Shown here piece by piece: positions 1 through 5,562 of a DNA stretch of 13,945 nt; the first letter of the stretch is position 1; every line of letters starts with the position of its first letter. The notes under the pieces are model-generated. The model searched no databases and was not told the DNA's origin. It saw only the letters and a program-made list of their open reading frames with translations. The DNA is from JAUYQE01 sp035289745 (GTDB lineage Archaea > Nanobdellota > Nanobdellia > Woesearchaeales > GW2011-AR9): contig DATDWF010000112.1 in assembly GCA_035289745.1 (NCBI GenBank), forward strand, positions 1 through 13,945, written 5' to 3'. Both the position numbers and the translations under genes were made by a program.

Positions 1-72
1 AACTGGGCGAGAACCCAGTTCTTGTACTATTTTACGCTTTAAATCGATATTAAATTTTCTGCGTGACCTCAT
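1..72 (-). CDS. IS3-type transposase orfA, N-terminal fragment
   Basis: The ATG is at 70-72 and 24 codons are visible before the window edge. The protein begins MRSRRKFNIDLKRKIV and continues QELGSRPV, the typical basic start of the helix-turn-helix DNA-binding protein (Transposase_8/HTH_Tnp_1 type) encoded by orfA of IS3-family elements. This protein binds the element's ends, and in the family it is joined to the DDE catalytic part (orfB) by frameshifting. A strong Shine-Dalgarno GGAGGT (minus strand, about 78-83) lies just upstream. Such a bacterial-style signal differs from most host genes here, fitting recent arrival by transfer. The gene is cut by the window, so intactness is unknown. 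Confidence 0.6.
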   Translation of the reverse strand, partial: MRSRRKFNIDLKRKIVQELGSRPV

Positions 73-83
73 TTTCAGACCTC

Positions 84-115
84 CATAGTTGGTAAGATAG
101 AGTATCTTAACTATG
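84..115 (-). promoter_or_regulatory. Hairpin just upstream of the orfA ribosome binding site
   Basis: The arms are catagtt (84-90) plus aagata (94-99) against tatctt (103-108) plus aactatg (109-115). They give 13 pairs with a three-base bulge (ggt) and a GAG loop. On the minus-strand transcript the hairpin ends directly before GGAGGT of orfA. It may limit translation from transcripts that read into the element from outside, as known for some insertion sequences, or be an operator. The structure is seen; the role is inferred. Confidence 0.4.
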
Positions 116-140
116 TGTCCGTTTTGAGGGGGTCACTCCA

Positions 141-300
141 ACTGATACACTGGACTCTTCTCTTGTATAAACAGCAATAACCCATCAGTTAAATATGTGC
201 ACCACCATTTTGGGAAGATGTGGAAGCCTTTTGGATCTGGACGGCCGTGATGCCCTCACATATTTCCAACAATCCCTAGAACGATGTCGAGAGAAAACTG
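141..300. other. Non-coding or unassigned stretch between the IS end and the kae1 3' end
   Basis: No recognisable gene lies here. A 39-codon frame starts at ATG 195-197 and ends at TGA 312-314. A TATA-like TTGTATAAA (164-172) sits about 27 bases before that ATG, so a leaderless small protein cannot be excluded, but there is no recognisable domain. A 9-bp inverted repeat is present: aaatatgtg at 191-199 and cacatattt at 257-265. It could be the remains of a gene disrupted near the insertion, or a small RNA; I cannot decide. Confidence 0.3.
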
Positions 301-343
301 TGGGAAAAAAATTCTGAAAACTCCCCATCGTTATTTTTTCCCA
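301..343. terminator. Inverted repeat with A/T-rich arms, likely bidirectional terminator downstream of kae1
   Basis: TGGGAAAAAA at 301-310 pairs perfectly with TTTTTTCCCA at 334-343, leaving a 23-base loop. On the minus strand a run of seven T (opposite 305-311) follows the kae1 stop codon by about 50 bases, which suits archaeal T-run termination. The 10-bp stem is visible; the terminator role is inferred. Confidence 0.45.
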
Positions 344-357
344 AATCTATCTTTTCA

Positions 358-1305
358 TTACACCTCATCAATCCTCCAGTGCGGGTTCACGCCGATGTCA
401 CCACTTTCCTTTCTGCGCAGATACCCTTCCCAAGCGATCATGGCACCGTTATCTTTTACGAGCTCCGCAGGAACGTTATAAAACGTAGCATGCCGCTCTC
501 TGCACATGATATGTAACATGTCACAGAAGCGTTTATTGGCTCCCACCCCACCGACGAGGAGCAGCTCCTGCTTGTTTGTCTGGGCCATGGCCCGTTCGGC
601 AACTTCCGTTAACATGGCAAAACACGTTTCCTGCACGGAAAAGCAGAGATCTTCCTGAACGAAGCCTTTCTCGGCCAGCTGCCGGATTTTTGTCAAAATG
701 CCGGAAAAAGAAACATCCATGCCTTTGACGGCGTACGGCAATGCCACATACTTTCCGCTCTTAGCGAGCTCTTCGATCTTGGGCCCGGCGGGAAAGCCCA
801 GGCCAATTATTCTGCCAAATTTATCGAGCATGTTGCCCAGGCCGATGTCCAGCGTTTCTCCCATGACCCGATATTTGCCGCCTTCTTGCACAATGACTTG
901 CGTGTTCACGCCAGACACATAGAGGTAGCAGGGGTCTTGCAGCCGATGCAGCTGCTTGCCGATGCTCAAGTGTGCCGCAGGATGGTTGACACCGTTCAGT
1001 TTTTTTTTGTATTTCTGTGACCATTCTTTTGCTTTCTCATAGCCTTTCCACAACGCCGGATCAAGTCCCGGGCCGGCAGAGTAGGCCATGCTGCTGATGT
1101 CTTTCCAGCTCACCTTTGCTTTTTGCAGCGCTTTCTGGAGCACATTTTCCGCAACACGTTCATGATGCTCCGCAACTTTATCCGGAATCATGCCGCCTTC
1201 CGCAGAATGAAAGCTGTCTAGTTCATTCGCTAGGATTTGGCCTTTGTCCGTGACGATGCCGATGCCAAAAGTATGTGCCGTGCTTTCGATACCGAGGATA
1301 ATCAT
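358..1305 (-). CDS. kae1: KEOPS subunit Kae1, tRNA threonylcarbamoyladenosine transferase
   Basis: Kae1 (TsaD/Qri7 family, ASKHA fold) is the catalytic subunit of the archaeal KEOPS complex. It transfers the threonylcarbamoyl group to A37 of ANN-decoding tRNAs in the cytoplasm. At 315 aa it has the usual length for a stand-alone Kae1. Visible motifs are GIESTA (5-10), AYSAGPG (74-80), the metal-binding HPAAH (H108, H112), GETLDIGLGN (149-158), MDVSFSGIL (196-204), VGGVGANKR (251-259) and DNGAMIAW with the metal ligand D285. It ends in WRIDEV, exactly where Bud32 is fused in some archaea; no kinase domain follows. The glycine-rich SGGNT segment reads SGVNT (131-135), a small departure. I chose the ATG at 1303-1305 because the longer frame to 1383 adds 26 unrelated residues encoded across the likely promoter. 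Confidence 0.95.
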   Translation of the reverse strand: MIILGIESTAHTFGIGIVTDKGQILANELDSFHSAEGGMIPDKVAEHHERVAENVLQKALQKAKVSWKDISSMAYSAGPGLDPALWKGYEKAKEWSQKYKKKLNGVNHPAAHLSIGKQLHRLQDPCYLYVSGVNTQVIVQEGGKYRVMGETLDIGLGNMLDKFGRIIGLGFPAGPKIEELAKSGKYVALPYAVKGMDVSFSGILTKIRQLAEKGFVQEDLCFSVQETCFAMLTEVAERAMAQTNKQELLLVGGVGANKRFCDMLHIMCRERHATFYNVPAELVKDNGAMIAWEGYLRRKESGDIGVNPHWRIDEV

Positions 1306-1345
1306 GGCTTTGTAAGATAGCTCTTGCTTTAAAAATCTACGCCAA

Positions 1346-1359
1346 AAGTATAAATACTT
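1346..1359. promoter_or_regulatory. Near-palindromic TATA element between kae1 and the 163-aa gene
   Basis: The sequence aagtataaatactt reads as a TATA element on both strands. On the minus strand it predicts initiation near 1326 and a leader of about 20 bases for kae1. On the plus strand it predicts initiation near 1379 and a leader of about 44 bases for the gene at 1423. No other good TATA element lies between the two genes, so a shared divergent promoter is likely. Confidence 0.5.
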
Positions 1360-1387
1360 CTGGAAGATATCTATCCTAAACAATAGA

Positions 1388-1405
1388 ACGGCTTCTGGGA
1401 GCCGT
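1388..1405 (+). promoter_or_regulatory. Leader hairpin before the 163-aa gene
   Basis: ACGGCT (1388-1393) and AGCCGT (1400-1405) form a 6-bp stem with a 6-base loop inside the predicted 5' leader, ending 17 bases before the ATG at 1423. It may affect translation or protein binding. It is too small to identify as a riboswitch. Confidence 0.25.
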
Positions 1406-1422
1406 CCGGGCGATAAAGATAT

Positions 1423-1914
1423 ATGGGCGATAAAGAGGGGCGACAGAAAAAGCTAGAGGACATTCTTCGAACGATTACGTGGGGTGATGTCCTCAAACTA
1501 CGGCGCTTTCGGGGAAAGCTACTGGGCAATCCGGAAGCAGCATTTTTCGTGTACCAGCAATTACGGTTGGAAAAAGATACCCCGTTAGCTTTGGAGCATT
1601 TCCACAAAGCCCGCCAGCACAACCGCTGCTGGGCAGATACCTTCTTGTATCATCTCTGCGTCGATGGCTATCAGATACCGGAAGAAGATCGCTTTTCTGT
1701 AGCGCTGGAGATCAGAAGCAAGGAAATGCGGTATGATGCGGCAAATGATGCACGGTTACGCAGCGATTACAAGTTTGCGCTGGTGAAAAGTTTGATTACT
1801 CCTGGCTGTGATGAGCCTTTTGTCCGTCTTCTTGTTTCCGGTGCAGCATATTGGATGAAGGGATTGTATGCTGAGCATCGGCAGACGTTACTCGGGTTGC
1901 TCTATTCTTTGTGA
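1423..1914 (+). CDS. Hypothetical protein, 163 aa, charged and mostly helical
   Basis: I do not recognise this protein. It has no signal peptide or membrane segment. Residues 1-30 are rich in Lys, Arg and Glu. The middle (about 38-75) has amphipathic alternation of the kind seen in TPR-like or Sel1-like helical repeats (for example FFVYQQLRLEKDTPLALEHF), but there is no convincing repeat match. The start at 1423 follows a leader containing a small hairpin; no clear Shine-Dalgarno is present. Its 3' end overlaps the start of the next gene by 47 bases in another frame, suggesting translational coupling and a shared role with that membrane protein. It is divergent from kae1, with which it appears to share a TATA element. 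Real coding is supported by length and arrangement, not by homology. Confidence 0.6.
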   Translation: MGDKEGRQKKLEDILRTITWGDVLKLRRFRGKLLGNPEAAFFVYQQLRLEKDTPLALEHFHKARQHNRCWADTFLYHLCVDGYQIPEEDRFSVALEIRSKEMRYDAANDARLRSDYKFALVKSLITPGCDEPFVRLLVSGAAYWMKGLYAEHRQTLLGLLYSL

Positions 1915-2113
1915 AAAGCTCTTAATCTTATTTTGGGCACTGGGTTTATTTATCGTTTACCTTATTATAGAACTTCTAAAGAAACTGTTAGAAGGTAGTT
2001 TTGGTTTTGAAGAACTGGTTATTGGCCTCTTGATAGCAAATCTTGGGTATTCATTTTATATCAATGCACAATTATCTGAGCATCTGGGCTGGCACAAGGG
2101 GAAAGACGGTTAA
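1868..2113 (+). CDS. Small membrane protein with two predicted transmembrane segments
   Basis: The 81-aa product has hydrophobic stretches at about residues 18-38 and 48-66, joined by a short charged linker (KKLLEGSFGFEE), and a polar C-terminus ending HLGWHKGKDG. The family is not recognised. The ATG at 1868 is preceded by aaggga four bases upstream, a possible weak ribosome binding site. It overlaps the 163-aa gene by 47 bases. The overlap could instead mean that the two are one protein joined by a frameshift, but I see no slippery heptamer at the junction, so two coupled genes is the simpler reading. A downstream start is also possible because the first 16 residues look unlike the rest. 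Confidence 0.5.
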   Translation: MLSIGRRYSGCSILCEKLLILFWALGLFIVYLIIELLKKLLEGSFGFEELVIGLLIANLGYSFYINAQLSEHLGWHKGKDG

Positions 2114-2154
2114 AAATAACTGATAAAATCGAGTACGTCTTCTTCAAGCAATAA

Positions 2155-2167
2155 CCTTAAAAAATAA
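2155..2167 (+). promoter_or_regulatory. TATA box for tRNA-Gln
   Basis: ccttaaaaaataa is centred about 28 bases before the first tRNA base at 2189, the distance expected for archaeal TBP-directed initiation at or next to the 5' end of the tRNA. Confidence 0.5.
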
Positions 2168-2226
2168 CCCTCATTCTTCAGAGCCTGCAGCCCCGTAGTC
2201 TAGTGGACCAGGATGACAGGCTCTGG

Positions 2227-2256
2227 AGAGTGGAGCATTCTGCTCTGCTTGGAAAG
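2227..2256 (+). other. tRNA-Gln intron 1 at the canonical 37/38 site (30 nt)
   Basis: It lies between G37 (2226) and A38 (2257). The flanking RNA folds as a bulge-helix-bulge. The bulges are GG^A (2225-2227) and AG^A (2255-2257). The central helix is 2221-2224 with 2251-2254 (three pairs plus one C-A mismatch, a relaxed form). The intron stem is 2228-2237 with 2241-2250, loop TTC. The splicing endonuclease EndA would cut after the second bulge base on each side. Confidence 0.85.
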
Positions 2257-2271
2257 ACCTGTAGACCGCGG

Positions 2272-2292
2272 AAGCACAGGTGTGCTGCGGAT
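2272..2292 (+). other. tRNA-Gln intron 2 in the T arm at 53/54 (21 nt)
   Basis: It lies between G53 (2271) and T54 (2293). It forms a textbook bulge-helix-bulge: bulge GG^A (2270-2272), a perfect 4-bp central helix CCGC (2266-2269) with GCGG (2287-2290), bulge AT^T (2291-2293), and intron stem AGCAC (2273-2277) with GTGCT (2282-2286) closed by loop AGGT. Removal restores stem CGCGG/CCGCG and loop TTCGAAT exactly; keeping it leaves no canonical T loop. Confidence 0.85.
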
Positions 2293-2319
2293 TTCGAATC
2301 CGCGCGGGGCTAGCTTTTC

Positions 2320-2622
2320 TCAAAAGAATTCCGGCTTTGTGGGGATATACAGTGAGCGCACGTATGCTCTCAGCTCATCCGGAAAGCCCTCCGGCAGCTG
2401 CGGCACGTCCATGGTTTGTGGATTATAAATCTCTGCCGTTTCATACACCTCCGAAGGTGCCCGCAGGAGCATCCCCCGTGGAGTCATCTTGACGATGGTT
2501 ATGCCTAACGCTTTCAGCGTATCCGCAATAGATTGCGCTACTTCCAACTTTTCTTCCAAAGAAGTCCGTACCCCAAACTGCTCTTGATCAATGACCAAGC
2601 GAATGTCGATTTCGGTAGCCAT
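2320..2622 (-). CDS. Hypothetical protein, 100 aa
   Basis: I do not recognise this small soluble protein. It begins MATEIDIRLVIDQEQFGV, a beta-strand-like start, followed by a helix-like segment (EEKLEVAQSIADTLKALG, about 23-40), another strand (ITIVKMTPRGMLLRA) and a proline-rich C-terminal half (VPQLPEGFP). No metal-binding or catalytic motif stands out. The stop codon is 8 bases from the 3' end of the convergent tRNA-Gln gene, so transcripts may meet. Upstream on the minus strand is an A/T-rich CATAAAAAC at about 2645-2653, which could act as TATA for a leaderless or very short-leader mRNA starting near 2622. It lies 54 bases downstream of the 181-aa gene on the same strand. Confidence 0.6.
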   Translation of the reverse strand: MATEIDIRLVIDQEQFGVRTSLEEKLEVAQSIADTLKALGITIVKMTPRGMLLRAPSEVYETAEIYNPQTMDVPQLPEGFPDELRAYVRSLYIPTKPEFF

Positions 2623-2676
2623 AGGCGATGAAGGTTAACTTTGTTTTTATGATTAGTTTATTGTTCTTTCCATCAT

Positions 2677-3222
2677 TTAAGGTTTCATCGCTGCTTTACG
2701 ATCTAGTTCGAGAATCTTAGAACACTGAGAGTTACATCTACCCTGAAAATTACGATTGCGAGCGACAAGACAGAGTGCCGAAGCTGCTCGCTTCTCATTT
2801 GGATTTCCTTGCCGCAGCATTTCGAAAGCCTCTACTGTCCATGATGAATAGTTATCATCCCAATAATCCAACAAGATTTTCACTTCGATAGGGAGTTGCT
2901 CATCGCTTACATTAATAATTTCTGTTAACTTTTGATAAGAAAAGCCCATTACTGCTGCATCTGCAACAGTACCAACAGTACCCCGGTTCTGATCGTCCAT
3001 CCTATCAGAAAGCTCTTCCTCAGCTGTTCGTTTAGCTTCCCACTTGTTATGCTTTATTCCATAGTAGTCAGCAAGAAATTTTTCTGCCCTTTGGCCCGCG
3101 TTTTTTAGAACTCTAAGATCGGGGAAATGTGGCTTTACTGCAGTCTCATAATCTTTAGCTCTTTGTGTTTCAGTGTCAAGATTTTGTAGGTACTTTTCGA
3201 GTATCTCAGAAAGCTCTGCCAT
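2677..3222 (-). CDS. Hypothetical protein, 181 aa
   Basis: The family is not recognised. The protein is soluble, acidic and helical. It starts MAELSEILEKYLQNLDTETQ and contains charged helices around residues 40-75 and an Ala/Val-rich middle segment TVADAAVMG. The C-terminal quarter has three cysteines (SALCLV, then GRCNSQCSK), too few and too irregular to claim a zinc site. Its ATG is about 26 bases from the centre of a TATA-like element, placing initiation at or next to the start codon, so a leaderless mRNA is likely. That TATA element overlaps the stop codon of topA, which lies just upstream on the same strand. It may belong with topA by position only. Confidence 0.6.
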   Translation of the reverse strand: MAELSEILEKYLQNLDTETQRAKDYETAVKPHFPDLRVLKNAGQRAEKFLADYYGIKHNKWEAKRTAEEELSDRMDDQNRGTVGTVADAAVMGFSYQKLTEIINVSDEQLPIEVKILLDYWDDNYSSWTVEAFEMLRQGNPNEKRAASALCLVARNRNFQGRCNSQCSKILELDRKAAMKP

Positions 3223-3245
3223 GAGTAATGTTTATCAAGAAGGTC

Positions 3246-3253
3246 TATTTAAA
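3246..3253 (-). promoter_or_regulatory. TATA element of the 181-aa gene, overlapping the topA stop codon
   Basis: On the minus strand gtttaaata lies over 3246-3254, centred about 27 bases before the ATG at 3222, predicting a leaderless transcript. The topA stop codon (3249-3251) is inside the element. Confidence 0.45.
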
Positions 3254-5492
3254 CATTTGGTGTCTTTGTTTTACTCTTCCCTCCCTCCTTCTCCTTCTTC
3301 TCCCCTTCCAGCTTCTCCGTGTGCTTGCACTGCGGATAGCCCGAGCAGCCTAAAAAGCTACCGTAAAAAGAGCGTCTCACCACTAACAGCTTGCCGCAGT
3401 CGGGGCAGTTTTTCTCGATTTTCTGCTGTTCGATGAGTTTTATCTCTTTATTTTCTTCCGGGCTTACTTTGCTGATGCATTGCGGATTGATGCAGAACGT
3501 CCGCGTGCCTCGCTTGATGAGCTTGAGCTGCGGATAGCCGCATTTGTCGCACACTTCTTCCGCCCGGCGGATCATGCCCAGCTGCGGCACTTTGAACGTC
3601 GTCTTGCAGTCCGGATACCGCCCACAAGCGATGAACTTGCCAAATTTGCCGAATTTGACGAAGAGGCGCCCCTCTTTGCAGCTGGGGCAGCTGCCGATAT
3701 AATTCTGCTCTTCCTGCGTGGAGCGGATGGATTCCAGCAGCTCTTTGCCGACTAAGATTTCTTTTTTCTTGAACGCTGCCAAGAGTTCCGTCAGCACTTT
3801 CTTCGCTTTCTCGAGAACCGCAGCAGGCTTTTCCTTGCCTTCGCGGATGTGCTCCATGGATTCTTCGAAATCGGCCGTCAGCTTTTCATCCAGAATTTCC
3901 GGCGCATATTTATGGAGGACTTTCACCGTCTCCATGCCCAGCTTCGACACCGTAATCTGCACCCCCTCGATATAGCCGCGCTCAAACAGCCTATCAAGGA
4001 TGTCGGCCCGCGTCGCTTTCGTGCCCAGATTGCGCTTTTCCAGCTCTTTGATGATGGACGATTGGTTATAGCGATTGGGCGGCGTGGTTTCCTTGTCAAG
4101 CTTTTCAATCTTCTTGATAGCCACTTCCTGTTTTTCTTTGAGGTCAGGAAAAGTTATTTCTTCTACTTTCACATACGGCTTGTAAAATGCATGCCACTGC
4201 TCTTCCAGTGTGCGGCTGCCCTTGGCGATAAATTCTTCCTGCTTCACGCCGAACGTTACGGTCATCGTTTCCCGCACCGCGGGCTGGGCAAATGTCGCCA
4301 TAAAGCGCTTGACGATCAGGTCATAGATCTTCTTCTCCTGCGGCTTGGTGGTCTTTGGAACCACGCCCGTCGGAAAAATGGCCGGATGGGCGGGATCCGT
4401 TTTCTTCCCGTTATTCGGCTGCAGCTGTTTTAAAGAGAGTAATTCTTTGCAGAGCTTTTCATAGTCCGGCTGCCGGCTTAAATCGGTCAGAATTTTCTTG
4501 AACCCCAATTTTGGATCGAGCTGCTGGGAAGACGTTCTCGGGTACGATGTGCAGCCCGCGAGATACAAGCTTTGCGCAATCGCCAGCGTCTGCTTGGGCG
4601 TGATGTGAAAGAGATTGTAGGATTCTGATTGCAGGGTTGTAAGATCAAAGGGGTACGGCGGCGCCTGCAATCGTTTGATCCGCTCTACTTTCTGGACGGC
4701 ACATTTTTTCTCGTCTTTTATTTTCGTCAGAATTTTTTTGATGACGTCTTCTTTCAGGAATTTGCCTTCGTGATGCTGCGCTTCGATGGGCTGTTTTTCG
4801 TGCTGCGCATGCAGCCACAATTCCCAGTAAGGGGTTGGCAAAAAAGCGTGGATCTCTGCTTCCCGATCGGCGAGAAGCTTTAACGCGGGGCCTTGCACCC
4901 GGCCAGAGGACATGACTTTAAACGAGCCCGCTGCTTTCACGGCCGTCGTCAAAGCCCGGGAGAGGTTGATGCCGTAGAACCAGTCCAATTCATGCCTCGT
5001 CTCGCCGGCATGGGCCTGCCCCCAATCAAGATGATGCAATTTTTTCTCGTACGCTTCAATAAGGTCGGGCTTCGTTAACGTCGAAAATTTCATGCGGTTA
5101 GCATCTTTCTGCCGACAGATGAAACGGATGATATTCCAGCCGATGACCTCGCCTTCGACGTCGTAGTCGCAGGCGATGGTAAACTCGTCCGCTTTTTTTG
5201 CTACGGCAGCGATGGTGTCAACATAATCTTTCGTATATCCCGCTGCTTCTCCGCTTTCATACGAAGGATGCCATTCGATATCAAAGACGGGATATGTCCA
5301 GCCATGCTTTTTCTTTTCCACCAAGCCAAAAAGGTGGCCGACTGCTGGCGTAACGTAAATTTTCTTCTTTCCGCGGGTGAATTCGTAATAGAAGCTCTTC
5401 TTGCTTTTTTTCTTCTCCAGCTTGCCTTCGGCTAAGGCCTCCGCTACCTTTTTGGCCGAGCTGGGCTTCTCGGTGATGATCAATTCGGGCAT
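3249..5492 (-). CDS. topA: DNA topoisomerase I, type IA, with three C4 zinc ribbons
   Basis: The enzyme relaxes negatively supercoiled DNA by single-strand passage through a 5'-phosphotyrosine link. The 747-aa protein shows an N-terminal Toprim domain with E8 (ITEKPSSAKK) and DYDVE (D109, D111, E113). It also has GETRHELDWFYGINLSRALT (163-182), SGRVQGPAL (196-204) and the active-site loop SYPRTSSQ with catalytic Y317 and R319, the form usual in archaeal TopA. The conserved PPNRYNQSSIIKELE stretch is at about 471-485. Three C4 zinc ribbons follow: C602/C605/C623/C629, C648/C651/C667/C672 and C696/C699/C716/C722. The tail is Lys/Glu-rich. No reverse-gyrase helicase domain is present. The ATG at 5492 lies about 26 bases from a TATA element, so the mRNA is probably leaderless. 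Confidence 0.95.
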   Translation of the reverse strand: MPELIITEKPSSAKKVAEALAEGKLEKKKSKKSFYYEFTRGKKKIYVTPAVGHLFGLVEKKKHGWTYPVFDIEWHPSYESGEAAGYTKDYVDTIAAVAKKADEFTIACDYDVEGEVIGWNIIRFICRQKDANRMKFSTLTKPDLIEAYEKKLHHLDWGQAHAGETRHELDWFYGINLSRALTTAVKAAGSFKVMSSGRVQGPALKLLADREAEIHAFLPTPYWELWLHAQHEKQPIEAQHHEGKFLKEDVIKKILTKIKDEKKCAVQKVERIKRLQAPPYPFDLTTLQSESYNLFHITPKQTLAIAQSLYLAGCTSYPRTSSQQLDPKLGFKKILTDLSRQPDYEKLCKELLSLKQLQPNNGKKTDPAHPAIFPTGVVPKTTKPQEKKIYDLIVKRFMATFAQPAVRETMTVTFGVKQEEFIAKGSRTLEEQWHAFYKPYVKVEEITFPDLKEKQEVAIKKIEKLDKETTPPNRYNQSSIIKELEKRNLGTKATRADILDRLFERGYIEGVQITVSKLGMETVKVLHKYAPEILDEKLTADFEESMEHIREGKEKPAAVLEKAKKVLTELLAAFKKKEILVGKELLESIRSTQEEQNYIGSCPSCKEGRLFVKFGKFGKFIACGRYPDCKTTFKVPQLGMIRRAEEVCDKCGYPQLKLIKRGTRTFCINPQCISKVSPEENKEIKLIEQQKIEKNCPDCGKLLVVRRSFYGSFLGCSGYPQCKHTEKLEGEKKEKEGGKSKTKTPNV

Positions 5493-5513
5493 TTTACTGA
5501 GAATTGAGAGGAA

Positions 5514-5521
5514 TATTTAAA
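5514..5521. promoter_or_regulatory. Shared TATA element between topA and the caspase-like gene
   Basis: tatttaaa is centred at about 5517. On the minus strand it is 26 bases from the topA ATG (leaderless). On the plus strand it predicts initiation near 5543 and a leader of about 20 bases holding a strong AGGGGGAG ribosome binding site (5548-5555). No second TATA element fits in the 70-base gap. Confidence 0.5.
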
Positions 5522-5562
5522 AAGGTTTGGCATGGGGAAGTGGTGAAAGGGGGAGTTTACTG

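Larger units (their letters stand above)
1..140 (-). mobile_element. End of an IS3-like insertion sequence (partial)
   Basis: Read on the minus strand, the element appears to begin near 140 with TGGAGTGACCCCCTCAAAAC, which resembles the terminal repeats of IS3-family elements (TG start, CCCC tract, then an ACGGACAC-like segment). About 50 bases further in, a good ribosome binding site precedes the start of an orfA-like reading frame that leaves the window at position 1. The opposite end lies outside the window, so neither target duplication nor completeness can be judged. The family call rests on the end sequence together with the first 24 residues of the protein. The exact outer boundary is uncertain by a few bases. 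Confidence 0.6.
2189..2312 (+). tRNA. tRNA-Gln(CUG) with two introns
   Basis: Hand folding gives a complete cloverleaf of 73 nt from exons 2189-2226, 2257-2271 and 2293-2312. The acceptor is AGCCCCG with CGGGGCT, discriminator A73 at 2312. The D stem is GTCT/GGAT, with T8, A9, A14, G15 and G18G19 in place. The anticodon stem is ACAGG/CCTGT and the loop is CTCTGGA, anticodon CTG at 2223-2225. The variable loop is AGAC, with C48 able to pair with G15. The T stem is CGCGG/CCGCG and the loop TTCGAAT. Removing both insertions is required for the canonical T stem and loop. No CCA is encoded. The A1-U72 pair and CUG anticodon fit archaeal tRNA-Gln, which in archaea is normally charged through Glu-tRNA-Gln and the GatDE amidotransferase. 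Confidence 0.9.

Noticed and set aside
1306..1383. 26-residue N-terminal extension of Kae1
   Set aside because: The extension covers the likely TATA element and leader, and Kae1 proteins start at the IILGIEST segment.
2286..2304. T arm read directly as GCGGA-TTTCGAA-TCCGC
   Set aside because: This puts C at loop position 57 instead of 56 and forces a bad acceptor and D-arm register. Removing 2272-2292 gives a fully canonical arm.
3849..4433. 194-codon plus-strand frame opposite topA
   Set aside because: The topA frame there is fully conserved in domain terms; the antisense product has no recognisable features.
4523..4552. YPRTSSQ instead of YPRTDS at the topoisomerase active site as an anomaly
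   Set aside because: As far as I recall, the SSQ form is common in archaeal TopA; catalytic Tyr and Arg are present.
5527..5562. TTG start adding 12 residues to the caspase-like protein
   Set aside because: It begins within about 10 bases of the TATA centre, so it would not be transcribed, whereas ATG 5563 has a well-spaced AGGGGGAG.
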